Source: Brachionus manjavacas (taxonomy: Eukaryota; Rotifera; Eurotatoria; Ploima; Brachionidae). Taken from it: 64,000 bases of DNA. The stretch is from NCBI GenBank assembly GCA_019054805.1, contig JAHQIY010000014.1, positions 2,380,251 through 2,444,250 on the forward strand. Direction: 5' to 3'. A model generated the notes under the pieces. It did no database searches, was not told the DNA's origin, and saw nothing but the letters and a program-made list of their open reading frames with translations. Made by a program: the position numbers and the translations under genes. Of this stretch, positions 12,336 through 24,964 are shown piece by piece (position 1 is the stretch's first letter; each line of letters opens with the position of its first letter).

Positions 12336-12469
12336 CAATTTCAAAAAATTGTCACTAAATTGATTACAAATTATTTTTTTTTTAATATAAGCCCTCTGAT
12401 TAAATAATGCGATTAAAATTGTTAAAAAAAAAAATTTGTAATCAATTTAGTGACAATTTTTTCGAATTG
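12336..12469. mobile_element. small foldback element
   Basis: Left arm at 12336-12374 (AATTGTCACTAAATTGATTA, then CAAATT) and right arm at 12431-12469 (AATTTGTAATCAATTTAGTG, then ACAATT) are near-perfect reverse complements over about 36 bp, around a spacer of about 55 bp with T and A tracts. A foldback MITE is the simplest reading. No target duplication is clear. Confidence 0.55.
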
Positions 12470-15400
12470 GTCAAAAAAAAACTTTTCAGATAATCAAGTT
12501 TCACATACTTGATGACTTACAAATTAACAAACCCTATAAAATTTTTAAAAATACTTGAAAATTAATACTTTGATAATTATTGATTTTTAGTTATATTAAT
12601 ATTGTTAATAATACAGTAGTTATTATGAAAACTCATTTGTTTCATATAACGTATTTTTGATTTAGAAATAATTTTACATTTTATTACGTCGATTTTGCAC
12701 ATTTTTTATTTTTACAATTCAGCTTCTTTTTGTAAAAATATGAAGTAAATTAAATTATCGAAAACAATTGTTGTATTATAAGAATTTAATTCTACATCAT
12801 TATAAAAAAATCATTGTATGTAAACATTTGGAGATAAATCTCAGAATTTTAATAGCATAGAAATTTTATCATAAACTAATCATATGCTTGTTCCTAATTA
12901 AAGATAAAAAATTCTTGCCTAATATAATTTTTTAAAATTTAATCCCATGAAAAGATTAGAATTCTTATATGCTGGGTCCAATTAAGCATTTTTATTTACA
13001 AAAATATGTAAACAAAATATTAAGCTAAGTGCTTTAAAAAACCAATAAAATAAATAATCAAAAATAAATTTTAAATCTCCCACATGAAATTTATTTACAA
13101 GTTCAATTTTTATCTTTTCTTAAACATTATTATTAAAAAATTCCTTAAACTGTCAATTTAATTTAAATAAAAACGCTTTTTAAAAAATTTTATTTTATTT
13201 TATTTTATAAAAAATATTTTATTTAATGCTTTTAAAAATAGAAGCTAAAATTTACATTTTTTGGTGTTTTTGCGTAGTATTTTGAAATGTTACATAAAAA
13301 TTTATTCTAAATGAATGATAACAAAGCAACTTTTTTATTGAAAAAATTTCTATTGAATAAAAGGTGGTTTTAAAAATAACAAATGAAGAAAAATTAAAAT
13401 TCCATGTTTACATTTAACTAGAAATCGTAAGGAAGATTCATCACAACTTTTATTTTTACCTTTAAAAACAATAAAAAGATATTTTTAGTTTGATTTGTTA
13501 CTATTTTTTATAGACAAATAAAGCAAATAAGATCAAATTAAATCATCTTATATTAAAACGGTCTAGCGATTAAAAAATGAACTTAATAATTGATTTATTC
13601 GATTTTTTGATGTATTTTTTTCACAATTCTTTATGATTTTTCAATTTTAGTTTTTTAATAAACTATTATATAACTTAATCAAAGTATTATTTGATAATGA
13701 ATTCAAAAAAAATATTTATTTGGTTAAAAATATAAAAAATGCATTAATTTATTAAAAATGACATGTCTAAAAATTGATTTTGCAAACTAATAAACATACA
13801 GCTGCCATTTTTAGACCACATCTGGTCTCTGCCTTAGCTTATTATTATTATTATTATAATTATTATTATAGTGAATAAACGAGTATGTCATAAAACCTAA
13901 AAATCGAGCTATTACGTTTAACCTAAAACAAAATTTAGCTAAATACTTTTTTTTTAAATTAAACTTGTTAATCTAATTTTTTATTTTATTTTAAAAAATG
14001 AATAATTAAAAGAATATTTTCAGAAAATAAATTTTCAAAGCATTTAAAACATGAATATAAAATTTTGGTACTTAAACAACTAAATCAATATTCATTCTTA
14101 AAAAATGAAGCTACAATTGTTTCCGTAGATAATCTGACATGAAAATTTTCAAGAATAACCTGACCAAATTTCAAAGAGTTCGAAAAGATTGATCTATCAA
14201 ATTAATAATTCTGATAGCTTTATATATATAGACGGAGGAAATATAATTGTTGCGTAATAACAAAAATCGATTTTTCTCATATTTTCTCATACATTAAAAA
14301 TGAACTAAAAATTGCTAAAGGTTACAGGACCATTTTGGAAGCTTAAATTAACATAAAACATTATTTAAACATACATTTAATTGAAATAAAAATCATCTTT
14401 ATTATTACATAATTTATGATTTCATTTTGAATAAAATTTCTTTCTCAACGACATTTTAATTCATTGAAAATAAATAACAAAAATTACCTGTTTTAAATCC
14501 ATCGATGAATTTAGTTTTGAACTATTATGTAATCTCTTCTTTTTTCTGTTCAAAGTATCTGAAATATAAAATATTTTTTTCGTTCGTTCTAAAATCAAAA
14601 AGTTGAATTTATTAACAAATTTAATTTAAGAAAACTTATGTATTAAATTTAGTAAAGGTAGATGGTAGATGCTGATTTTCACACCCTTTAAAGAACAAAT
14701 AGGTAAATTAAAAAGAAAAATTTGAATTTTAACTAAAATGAAAAAGATTTAATTGACATGCTTAAAATTTGAATAGATCGCCATTTTTTAAATCGATTTC
14801 TATCTGAAACTCAAATTTTTAAATGAGTCAAAACTCAAGAATATTTTTTCTAAGAATTTATTTTATATAAAAATTAATTTATTCCAAGTTTTTTCGTCAC
14901 ACATGAATTAAAATAAGTCTATTTTTAAGCCTTTTCATCGAACGTTTTTAATAGAAAAAAAATTCCAAAAAAACTAATAATGATTTCTATTTAATTGCTA
15001 ATTTGAACTTATAAAATACCTTAATCATCAATGAAATAATTTAAAAAACCATCATTCAGTTTTTTTGAGCCTTTTATTGAGACTAATTCAAATTAAAAAA
15101 AAATTTAAATTTAAAAATAAGGATAAAAATAAAAGTTCCAGAATTAGAAAAATATTTTTTGATTAAACTAAATTTAGAATCATCTTAACTTTAAAAAATA
15201 AAAAAATATTTTTTCTTTTCTAAGCTCTCAGAAATTTTTCAAAAATATTAAATTTTAATTTTCACAAGTTTGATAACATATTTCATGATATTATAAGATT
15301 ATAAATATATTTTTAAGGTATTTTATTAATTACACTTGATTTTTTTAAAAAGATTATCTCAAGAAGTACTTTTAACCTAGAGGATGAAAATTAAAAATTG

Positions 15401-16351
15401 CCTGATGTAAAAAATATATAAGCTAAAAATTTAATAAAAATTAAACATCAATTTTTCTGATTAATTTATTAATTTTTTAATTTGGTCATTTACTCAAAAA
15501 TCTTTAAACAAAACTATAAATATTTATTCAGAATTTAAGTAGCTTGATATTTATTCTATTGAGAGCAATTTAATTTTCATTTTCAAGTTATAAATAATTA
15601 AGTACTTAAACGTTTGAAATTTTAATTCTAAAAAAGTCCCAAAAACGCCTGCTATATTCTGATTAATGGAATATATTAATATTTGAATTGAAAGATTTAA
15701 TAGTACAAAATTAAAAGCCAGCTCGAATTGATCTGAAATTATGATTATAAATATAAAAAATAAAAACATAGCAACCTATTTGAACGAAAATGAAATATAA
15801 CAATGCTGAAATTAAAAAATTGTTCATATTTTATTTGAATTGTGCTTGAAATTTAATAGTATATATTCTTAAATTTTGAATTAGCTAAACAATACATATA
15901 GAAATGATTTTAATAGTACTTGAATATTAGTTTAATATAATAATGAATACATTTTTTAAAATATTCGCCTTATTTATTTAGGTTAAATTATTTTATGTTC
16001 TTTTGTAATCCCCTCAAAATTGTATAATCGATTTTCAATAAAAGAATTAAATAACATTGATATACTTTTTGGTGCAAAAATATAAAATTTAAAAGCAAAT
16101 AAACATTTTGATTATTTTTTAATTTTTGGGAAGTTAAAATTCGATAATTAAAATTTAAAGATAAAGAGGCCAGCAAACAAACTAATGCCAAGTGTTAAGA
16201 ATTTGAAATACAAAGAAAGATTAAAGGAATTAAAAATGACTTTTTTAGAAATTAAGAAGAAACAGAGCTGATTTAATTCAATTTTTCAAATTCTACAACG
16301 TGTTTAATATTATAAAACTGGCAACTTAACTATTTAGGGAGGAATTCGTCA
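12470..16351. other. AT-rich gene-free DNA with a LINE-like tail
   Basis: No coding signal. At about 13797-13872 a GC-richer tract (CCACATCTGGTCTCTGCCTT) runs straight into a (TTA)n microsatellite, as non-LTR retrotransposon 3' ends do. Short frames at 15551-15769 (-) and 15988-16191 (-) have no motifs and are likely chance. Confidence 0.4.
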
Positions 16352-16540
16352 AAACAACCCGGCCGTGCTGCTGGAGTTAGAAGAAGTTTGCATCACTTAA
16401 GCAGACCGACTTTAACGAAATTTAATCAAAGAGAAAAATTTTATATATTTCGCATTATCCCGAAATGGGATTTCGTTATTCTTCCAGATTTTTTCATCAA
16501 CTCTCCTTCTATCAATGAATTCAAAAATAATCTGAATTAA
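16352..16540 (+). pseudogene. LINE C-terminal fragment
   Basis: An open frame of about 62 codons ends at TAA 16538-16540 and reads KQPGRAAGVRRSLHHLSRP, then FYIFRIIPKWDFVILPDFF and SINEFKNNLN. This follows the C-terminal pattern of CR1/Jockey-like LINE ORF2 (R...SLR..., F..R....WN.LP..., S.N.FK..L). It has lost the N of WN.LP. It is a different family from the relic at 8975, judged by sequence. Confidence 0.6.
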
Positions 16541-19200
16541 TATGTTATTAAACAAATTCATCTTGAATTAAATGATCAATCCAAAAAGTTTACCTTTTGA
16601 AATCAAAATTAATCTTTGAATTAATTTAAATAATTTTTGTGTAGTATCCTTTAAATTTAAATGTAAATTAAAAAAAAAAAATTTAAAACAATTTTAAAAA
16701 TCGATTACTTAAAAAATATTTTTATCGATTGATTTAATTATCTATTTATAAATTAATATTAGAGTTTCGTTTTTGAATTTAATTTTGAATGCTCGATACA
16801 TATAATTTTGAAATAAAAAAATTCAAAATAAATCTGAATCAGTTGATAAATTTTAATTTAAAATCGATTTTTTAAATGAATTGAAATTTTATTTTGAATT
16901 GATAATTTACTTCAAGGTGCCTTTTCGAAGCGTCACCAACATTGAAACACTAGGACTTATAAATACTTGAAAATTTGGTTTGATATTAAGTAAGAGTGAA
17001 AGTTCATAAGGCGTTATGAACTAACATTCATCATCATAACATCATCAGTCTAATCAGACATTTTATGACTTGGAAATCAGCTAAATGCCAAACGTAGCTA
17101 CCATAGACGAATTCCTACATTGTTTTCATCTCTCAAGGCTTGCTTTTAGTAGTTTCTAATTATTATTTTAAAGGAAAATATTGTTTCGAATTCTGTGCTA
17201 AGACGTTCTTGCCCTTGATGAAAGCGGAATGAAATAACTTGAAAAATGGTAAATTAGGCGAAAAATTTAGAATTGGTTTAGATACAAAACCTTTTCTTCA
17301 AAGTAAATTTTGAATTTAATTAATTCGAATTTAATTAATGAGTCAACAAAAAAATTAAAACATTCTTAATGATATTGGAAATTCTAAAAATAAATGGTAA
17401 AATTTCATTTAATTTTAAAAAATAAATTGAGATCTAATATAAAATAGGAAGAAAATTTTCGATTATTTGTGTTTTGCTACAAATAATTAAATTTAAAATA
17501 TTCAAATTTGAACTGAAACGCATTTTTCTGATTATTTTCAGATGCAATTAAAAAACGCCTTGATAGCTAACTTTGAACAATAAAAATAATGCTCTCAAAT
17601 AAATTTCTTAGAAAAAAATTAATATTAACTCTAATTTAAATAGAATCAAATTTAATTTAATCTTATAAAAAAAAAACTTAAATATAAGGCTAGTTTTCTG
17701 GGTTATAATTGCTTTTAAAAATTTAAAGATTGATTGTCAAGTTGAATACTCTTTATTTATAATTTAAACAACTTTTTAGTTTTAAAAAGATTAATATGAG
17801 TTTAATTAGTTAAATATGCTCAGTCCTAAGTTGAACGAGTTTTTTTAAAAAGTAGTAAAAAATGAAAGACGCAGATTTATCTAAAATTTGTAAAATGCAA
17901 AATAATTTCATTACATTCAGAAAATACAGCTAAAATAATTTAAAGAAGTTATCAACTAAAAGTATTTCGAGCATTTATAGTTTGAAATAAATTCAGATTT
18001 TTAAGGTATTGAATTTTAGAAAAAAATTCTCTAAAAAATAACAATTATCTGTAACAAAAAATGCAAGCAAAATAAGTTCTTTATATCAAAATCATATTAT
18101 TTAAAGAAATGAAGATAGGATGTTTTATTTCAAAGAAAATTCACATTAAGGAAAAAAAATTGAGCTCTTTCCTACTCTGAAGCCATTAAAAAAATAGACT
18201 ACTTGAAAAAAGGATTCAAAAGCAGGCTTGAGAATATTTTTTGTCAAACGTTTATACTTGTTGCTTAACTTTAATTTTACTTAATAAAAAAATAAACTTT
18301 TACACTAAGTAAAACATTTTAATTTCTCAAAACCATTTTAGTAAACTTAAATAAACATTTCTAATGCTCAACATGGGATTATTTTTTATAAACTTTTTAC
18401 ATCAAAGCTTTCAATTTTCAATAATATCAACTTAACTTTTATAAATTTGAAAAAAAAAATTATATTTCAGTTTAACACTCTAATTAGCGGCGTATCATTT
18501 TTGAGTTTTTATTATTACAAACTTATTTCAAACACATGATGCCTTTTTCCTTTAAAAAAAATTTATAAAAAAAATTGAGAAATTAACAATTTAGATATCT
18601 AGTTAATCTCATTTTAATACCAACTATATTAAGTAATTAATATATTTCTATTTTACTAAAGTTAAATTATTAACAATTTTGATTCCTTGATGCTGTGAAA
18701 TTCAAAAACAAAATTCTTTTTTTAATAAATCAAAATTAAAGATTATAAAGTTAATTGATGTTGCAGTATATTTTAAAATATATTTCTATTTTCAGTCACA
18801 AGTCTCAAGTCAAGTCCAAGTCTGGACTTTTTTTTAAAATCTTTTTTCAAAAGCCCAAGTCTTTTATGCTAAAATCTGAAATATGGCAAATCTTTATGCA
18901 TTTGACAAACCAAGAGTATGAATTTTTTGATATAAAGGCTGATGTATCCAATTTAAAAAAAAAATTTAAAGTACGGATATGGACTTTATTTTGAGACTAT
19001 TAAACAATTCTGGTAATCTTTAATTTTAATTTATCAAAAAAAAAGTATTTTTGTTCAATTTGAACTTGAATTTCACAATTCCTATTCCTCTTATAGAGAA
19101 TAAACATTATGCTTTAAACGATTTTAAATTTCACATTTTTGTTTTGGAAAAGTCTGTTTCTTAATTGAATGGCTCAAAAGTTTAGCTAAATTCAAAGATG
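16541..19200. other. AT-rich gene-free DNA
   Basis: No gene recognised. The frame at 18755-18994 contains a CAAGTC-rich stretch (CAAGTCAAGTCCAAGTCTGG at about 18806) also hinted at near 3784, suggesting a dispersed repeat, not a gene. Confidence 0.4.
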
Positions 19201-19259
19201 TGAGAGCGTCTTTTTTGTAATTTAAAATAATAAGATCAAAATTTAAGAAGAAAAAAGAT

Positions 19260-20340
19260 AAAAATATAGGATCAAAATTTATTCCAACTTTGATTTCAAA
19301 TAATTGGGAACTTAATACAGACGAAGAAAGAGGAAAATATTTTGGAGAAATTTTATGAACAGAATTGTGTCCTAACAATGATTTGATAAACTCGGAAAAA
19401 GATGGGGAAATAACTGATTTTAACTTTTATAGAATTTTTTTAAAGTAAATGAACAGTGCTCTCTTAACGAATCAATTACCATAAATGAATTGATCTTGGT
19501 CCTAAAAAAACTGAGGGATAATGCAGCATTAGGACCAGATCAAATTCAAATTCAAAATTTTATATTAAAAATTTACCTAAAAATTGAGAAAAAAAAAATA
19601 ATTTACCTTCTTAATCTAAGTCTTGATTATGGCACAATTTCGAAAGCTTGGAAAACAGCAAAATTAACTATGATAAAGTTCGCGCAGGTCAAAACTACAG
19701 CACTATCTGAATTTGTCTTTTTCGACCACAAATTCTTATTTTGCATATATGGAAGCCTAGGAAAGCCATTTTTTAGGAGGGTTTAAAAAGATATGTTTTT
19801 ATGGCTACCCCCTCTCAAAGATTGGCACCAAAATTAGAAGTCGTATCTTTTTAAAATCTAATAATTTAGTAAACATATTTTATTATTATTATACAGATTC
19901 CAAAAGCTCTTTTTCTAAGCTACAAAAATTAATACACCAATTTACAAGATTATAACAATGAACCTCCCACACTAGGTCATTCACTGAATAATTTTTTTTC
20001 TTGACTCAAGGAAAATTAAAGTAAACGTAAATGATCACATTACTGAATTTTCAATAACTGCAGAAGAACCTCAAGGTTCAATTATTAGTCCATTATTATT
20101 TAGCTTATTTATTAAAGATATCTCAAAAAGAAATGAAACAAATAATGAATATCCCCTCCTCTGTGCTGATGACCTTGTCACTTTTTTATTATAAGAAACA
20201 GGGTAATTTAGAAAACAATATTAATAAGTACTTATATGAACTAGAACAGTGGCTTTGGAAGTGGAAAATGAAAATATCAGTCTTGTGCGATGGTCTTTTC
20301 AAGATTATCAAGGAAAAGGCTGATTAAAACTTGAAATCAT
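19260..20340 (+). pseudogene. non-LTR retrotransposon RT-domain relic
   Basis: Successive frame fragments follow RT order. Around 19490-19560 reads LVLKKLRDNAALGPDQI (the ELxxLK..KA.GPDGI region). Around 20040-20115 reads ITAEEPQGSIISPLLFSLF (the PQGS.LSPLLF motif). Around 20150-20180 reads LLCADDL (the A-D-D catalytic box, YADD altered to CADD). Several stops and frame changes separate them, and 19690-19890 has no RT similarity that I can see. Inactive. Confidence 0.75.
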
Positions 20341-20779
20341 GAAATAAAGGCTTGAATCTATGGAAATAAAATCATTTGACAAAAAAAGACATAGCTTCTT
20401 GGTATTAAATTCATTCTAAATTAAATTTTTATCTATAGATAGGTGAAATTGAAGAACGTTTTAATTAAAGGCTCAATTTAATAAAAGTTTTGTTGAATAC
20501 AAATGTGGTTTAAATTATAAAACTTTATAACCTTTATAAATTTTTAGTTTGATTCATTTTGGATTATACTTTCCGATGGCTTAACTCATTCTCAGAAACT
20601 GATATTAAAATTATCATTACTATTATTACTATTATTGAATAGTTCGAGGTCACTCTCTGGCAGCTTAGAATGGATCAAAGTCCTTCTTTTTGCCAAGCGA
20701 TTGAAAACAAAAGAAAATAGATTACATTTAGACAAAAATAAAATTAAAATAGAAAAAAATTAAAAAAAAATTGTCGATT

Positions 20780-21170
20780 GTTAATTATTAAGTAAATTGC
20801 TGAAATTTTTTCATGTGAGATAAAAATTTTGGGTTTAGGGGTTCCGAAATTGCTCTGTCTGATATTAAAAGAAAATTCAAATTTAGCACTTCGCTCTATT
20901 CTAAATCTCAAATATGACACCTTCCATCATTTTACATCACGAGGCATTAAATAGCTAACAGTCTCGAATCGACTTACTTGATTGTCTAATTGCTGCCATA
21001 CTATTTCTTCTTTTTATCCTGATCTCTTCAATACTAAAACATGTTGCACATGTCATTAATTTTTCATGTTATTCAAATTTTTTTTGAATATTATATTTTA
21101 ACTTTTTTTCTCTTAAAATGAAGGAGCTTAAGCTCGGCATAGATTGACAAATAAATAAATAAATAAATGA
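20780..21170 (+). mobile_element. LINE-like 3' end with (AAAT)n tail
   Basis: A GC-richer stretch at about 20850-21050 that could encode a decayed ORF2 tail is followed by GAAGGAGCTTAAGCTCGGCA at 21119 and then TAGATTGACAAATAAATAAA with four or more AAAT units. The same end occurs in degenerate form at 3223-3265. It lies downstream of the RT relic at 19260-20340 and may be its 3' end or a separate insertion. Confidence 0.45.
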
Positions 21171-21455
21171 TAGTGTATTTTTATCCATTTAAGACTTCAA
21201 GCAAATATTGGGTCATTTTTGGCCCGATATTAGACGGATAAGTGCTTAAAAAAAATTAGTAAGGCTAAAATATAAAACATTTTATTATAAATTGTGTTCA
21301 TAGAAAAAAAATAATAATCTTAAGAATGAAATCATAAATTTACAGTGAAGTCAATGCAATCCGAAAGTGAGAGAGGAGCTTTAGATGTCAAACATTAAAT
21401 TAAAATATATATACAACAAAATAACATAAACTCAAAAAACTCGTATTGATCAAAA

Positions 21456-23621
21456 CTATTTTCTGGGATTCCACAATCTGAGATTGGCCAGTGCAAAGTT
21501 AACATTGGTAATCCAATCGTTGGCCTGGTCTCTGGAGTCAGCCGACAGTCTGAACATTTTGACATCTTGTTCCTCGTCGGTCAACAACTCGAACGAATAT
21601 TTCCTAGCACACACATCTCTGGGCAATATGTAAACTTTGTCGTTCACACACTTGGTCAAATTGATGACTCCTAGCGGCCCGTTTCTGTACTCATCCTCCG
21701 GATACTTCCAATAGGAAATGTTGTAGTTGTTCAAAAAGCACCACCTTCTCTCCCAGGTGGCAAAGCCACACTTGCTCTCTTCGAACACGCTCATAAAGCC
21801 CTTGAGCTCAATGGACTTGCTGGGCATGCAGCGAACATTGACGAACAGCACTCCGCTCAACGGAATTGAGCTCGAGCTGATGCTCAGCTTGAACTTGCTT
21901 CTACAAATGTCCGCTTGGCCTATCTCGACCGTGTCCACGTGTATAAAATTGGACGTCTTTGCCCTCTGACTGTTCAGGGCCGTCTGGTCGCCCACACTGT
22001 ACCCACCATTGACACTTGACACATTTTGATGATTGTGCTGATGATGATGAAATTTAAATGGTGAAAAAAATTTTGCATTCGAGCTGGTGTGCTTTACTTT
22101 GTGATTGACGTTGGGCATCACTTCCAGCGTGTATACGTCAATCTTGACCCTGAAGTTGATGTCTACATTGTTAATGGCCATGCGGTTCGGAAATATCAAA
22201 CAAGTGTCTTTGGTCGAGATCAACTCCTGGACGTTTATGACCTGGGTCTGCAGCACTTGAATCCCATTGCGGATCAAGCACAGAAAGTAAAAAATTCTCT
22301 TCTCGTCGCCACCCCTGAGCTTGTTCAAATAGGACTCTTTGATGGGAAGCTGAAGGTCGCTGAATATCAACAAGCCAGTCAACTCATTCGATTCACATTG
22401 ATCGGCCTTTTCGCCGCTCAGCACATGTTTCAACCGGCCGATTTCACACAAGTAGGCTTGACGCTTCTGACACGAGATCAACAAGATGCGATTGCACTCG
22501 ATGTGTTCATTAGTGGCCGTCAAATCGTTGACACAACGTTCAAGAGCAATGCCCGTCTGGTGTATGATATTGTCTTCGTTTTTGATCAGTTCCTCCAGTT
22601 CTTTGATCCGCTCTGAATATTTGGATTGTTTGTGCGGATCATTTTGTTTGAGCGGCGACTTGAGTTTTTTCTGTTTCGGCATGATGGACGAGCGGCGCAC
22701 AGATTTCTTCTGCTTGCGGTACTCGCGTATGCTGAACGGCTGCAGATCGGAGCTGATAGACGAAGTGGTGTCGGTGGCAGGCGGACTGGAAATGTCGGCC
22801 GAGTACGACAGCTTTTGGGGACTCTTTTGAATAGTTTCGCTTTGATCGTCCAAGCTGTCGTACTCGTCAGCGTCCTCGTCGTACTCGTCTTCGAACTCGT
22901 CCTGGTTCATTAGCGAGCCGGTGTAGTCCGATGCCGACACGGAATATGTCTCGGGCGACCCATCGCTTGTCTCTTCGAACAGCGACGTGTCCTCGTATAT
23001 TTGCTCTTCAATGTACTTTGCTTGGTTGTAGTCGGTGTCTTCGTCTTCGACCGATTGCATAGAGCTGATGTAGGTGAGCGAGGCTGAGGCTGAGTGCGAG
23101 CTTTTGAGCGAGGCGCTGCCTTTCGAAAGACACTCGAATTTTTCGATAATGCTCTTGGGCTTTATGTTGTCGGTGTTTATGAACGACGACTCGTCGAGCG
23201 ACGGCGCTTTGCTCGCCTCGGGCTTGTTCAGGCTGCCCGACGATGCTTGTTGTTTGGCGATGAATGATGGCTGGGTCTTGGAGCCGCTGTTTGCGCGCGA
23301 CATTTGTTCAAACTTTTCTATGATTGACTTTGGAGTGAGGTTTTCGCATGAAGACTCGTTTTGATTCTCGAATTTGGATTTGATGCTTTGGACAGATTGG
23401 GTTTTTTGTGTTTGTATGCCGTGGTTGTGGACAGTGTTCGAGTGGTTTTCTTTGTTCGACCATTTGAATTGTTTTGGTGTGAGTTGGACGGCTTTTGGTT
23501 GTGCGGCCATCTGCGACTCGTCTTCCCATTGATTTATTTCGGTGGCCAGCTCGTGCAGCCGTTTTCTTCTCTCGATGAGCGTTTGACTTAGGTCGTAGAA
23601 GTTCTCCTCGTTTCGACTCAT
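21456..23621 (-). CDS. ANLN: anillin
   Basis: Scaffold of the cytokinetic contractile ring, linking RhoA, septins and actomyosin at the cortex. The 721-aa frame is uninterrupted. An N-terminal helix at 8-33 is followed by a low-complexity acidic region at 185-260. The anillin homology region runs about 335-600 (YSERIKELEELIKNEDNII; NRILLISCQKRQAYLCEI). A PH domain at about 604-718 contains the family core FATWERRWCFL, ISYWKYPEDEYRNGPLG and ANDWI. Three related motifs occur near the N-terminus: SIKSKFE (79-85), SIIEKFE (99-105) and SIIEKFE (157-163). Vertebrate anillins are about 1,100 aa; the actin/myosin-binding half is short or absent here. TTAAG lies 9 nt before the ATG and a stop is in frame just above, so either this is the start or an exon lies upstream. 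Confidence 0.95.
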   Translation of the reverse strand: MSRNEENFYDLSQTLIERRKRLHELATEINQWEDESQMAAQPKAVQLTPKQFKWSNKENHSNTVHNHGIQTQKTQSVQSIKSKFENQNESSCENLTPKSIIEKFEQMSRANSGSKTQPSFIAKQQASSGSLNKPEASKAPSLDESSFINTDNIKPKSIIEKFECLSKGSASLKSSHSASASLTYISSMQSVEDEDTDYNQAKYIEEQIYEDTSLFEETSDGSPETYSVSASDYTGSLMNQDEFEDEYDEDADEYDSLDDQSETIQKSPQKLSYSADISSPPATDTTSSISSDLQPFSIREYRKQKKSVRRSSIMPKQKKLKSPLKQNDPHKQSKYSERIKELEELIKNEDNIIHQTGIALERCVNDLTATNEHIECNRILLISCQKRQAYLCEIGRLKHVLSGEKADQCESNELTGLLIFSDLQLPIKESYLNKLRGGDEKRIFYFLCLIRNGIQVLQTQVINVQELISTKDTCLIFPNRMAINNVDINFRVKIDVYTLEVMPNVNHKVKHTSSNAKFFSPFKFHHHQHNHQNVSSVNGGYSVGDQTALNSQRAKTSNFIHVDTVEIGQADICRSKFKLSISSSSIPLSGVLFVNVRCMPSKSIELKGFMSVFEESKCGFATWERRWCFLNNYNISYWKYPEDEYRNGPLGVINLTKCVNDKVYILPRDVCARKYSFELLTDEEQDVKMFRLSADSRDQANDWITNVNFALANLRLWNPRK

Positions 23622-24964
23622 TTTGCACAGCTTAATTATTCACTGATGAAGATGAATAGAAATAAGAAACAAATTCAAAAAAATACGCCAAATTAATTCG
23701 TTGCATACAAAACGGCATTTTGTTTTGCTTCAAAAGGTCACTCATTTGAGACGACTGTATTTTTGTCTTCAGTCAATATTTACTATAACCACATTTTTGT
23801 TCAAATAATAAAAATAATTTTTTTTTCTTAAAAATAGATATATATTATAATATATTTAGAATGTTTGTAAGCATTTATTTTAGATTTTCTTATAAATAAT
23901 TTAAAAAGAAAATTTCTATGTAAAAAACGTCAACCTCAGGGCTATTACCCAGAGCATTTTAAAATTGAATCTTAACATTAATTTTATTAGGACAAAATGG
24001 AAGGAGATAAAAAAATTAATAAAATTTTAAATTTTAAATTTTTGTTCGCAAAAATTTAACTTTTGGGTTTTGATTCAACGTTTAATAACAATTGTTTATA
24101 TTTAGGTTTTCTTAATTTAAACTAAGTCAGAATTTAAATTTTGATACTGAGGGTTATATTTCACAAAAAATTTTAAATAATAAGAACTCATTTATATTTC
24201 AATTTAAAAGCTTATTTTTTTAAAGCTTTTACAAATTCTAATTAAGATCATGAAAAAATTGAATTCAAATAGCCATGATTTTGAAATATTTTCTAAATGA
24301 GTCAAAGAATTTATTTTAACAAAAATTAAAACCTCATCCAAAAATACATAATATTATAGGAAAAAAAAGTTAGTTAACAACGGGTCCATTTTTCACTGCA
24401 CTGAACCTTACAAAATTCTGAAAAAGCTGCTCTAAACTTTTAAAAAATTCAAAATTAGTATTTCCTGTGTTAATTAGAATTAATTTTAATTTTTTATAAT
24501 CTAGAAAAAATATATTTTGTTTCATGTTGTTTCGTTATCAAAGTCTTTAAAGCTCAATTTTGTCAAATTTAATTAATATTAAAAAAAATTTTATTTTTGT
24601 AATTTTTGCAAGGTTTGCATGAAAATTCATGAAAATTCATAAAAATTTACTGTTTTTGTCTTGTGACCAACTTAGAGATCCGGTTGTGACCCCAAAAACA
24701 AGCCTAAATAAAGCCAATTTTTTTTTTTAATTTTTATTGGAATTTTATTAAAATTTAAGAAATTTTTATAGTAATTAAAATAACAGTTTAAGTTTAAAAG
24801 AACAATTTTTCTATAAATATTTTTAAAGCTTGTCGTTTTTGAAAAACTTTAGTAAACGAATTTAAAATCTATAAATTTTTTTTTCAGACGAAACAATTTT
24901 TAACACTATGTCGGCCCAATGAGCCATGATATTTTTGTAGAAATTTTCATTAATACAATAGCGC
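23622..24964. other. gene-free spacer between anillin and SND1
   Basis: AT-rich, with no coding frame, repeat or transposon signature that I can recognise. It holds the anillin 5' flank and the SND1 3' flank. Confidence 0.5.

Noticed and set aside
22089-22616. 175-aa antisense frame over anillin
   Set aside because: Shadow of the anillin coding strand, no domain recognised.
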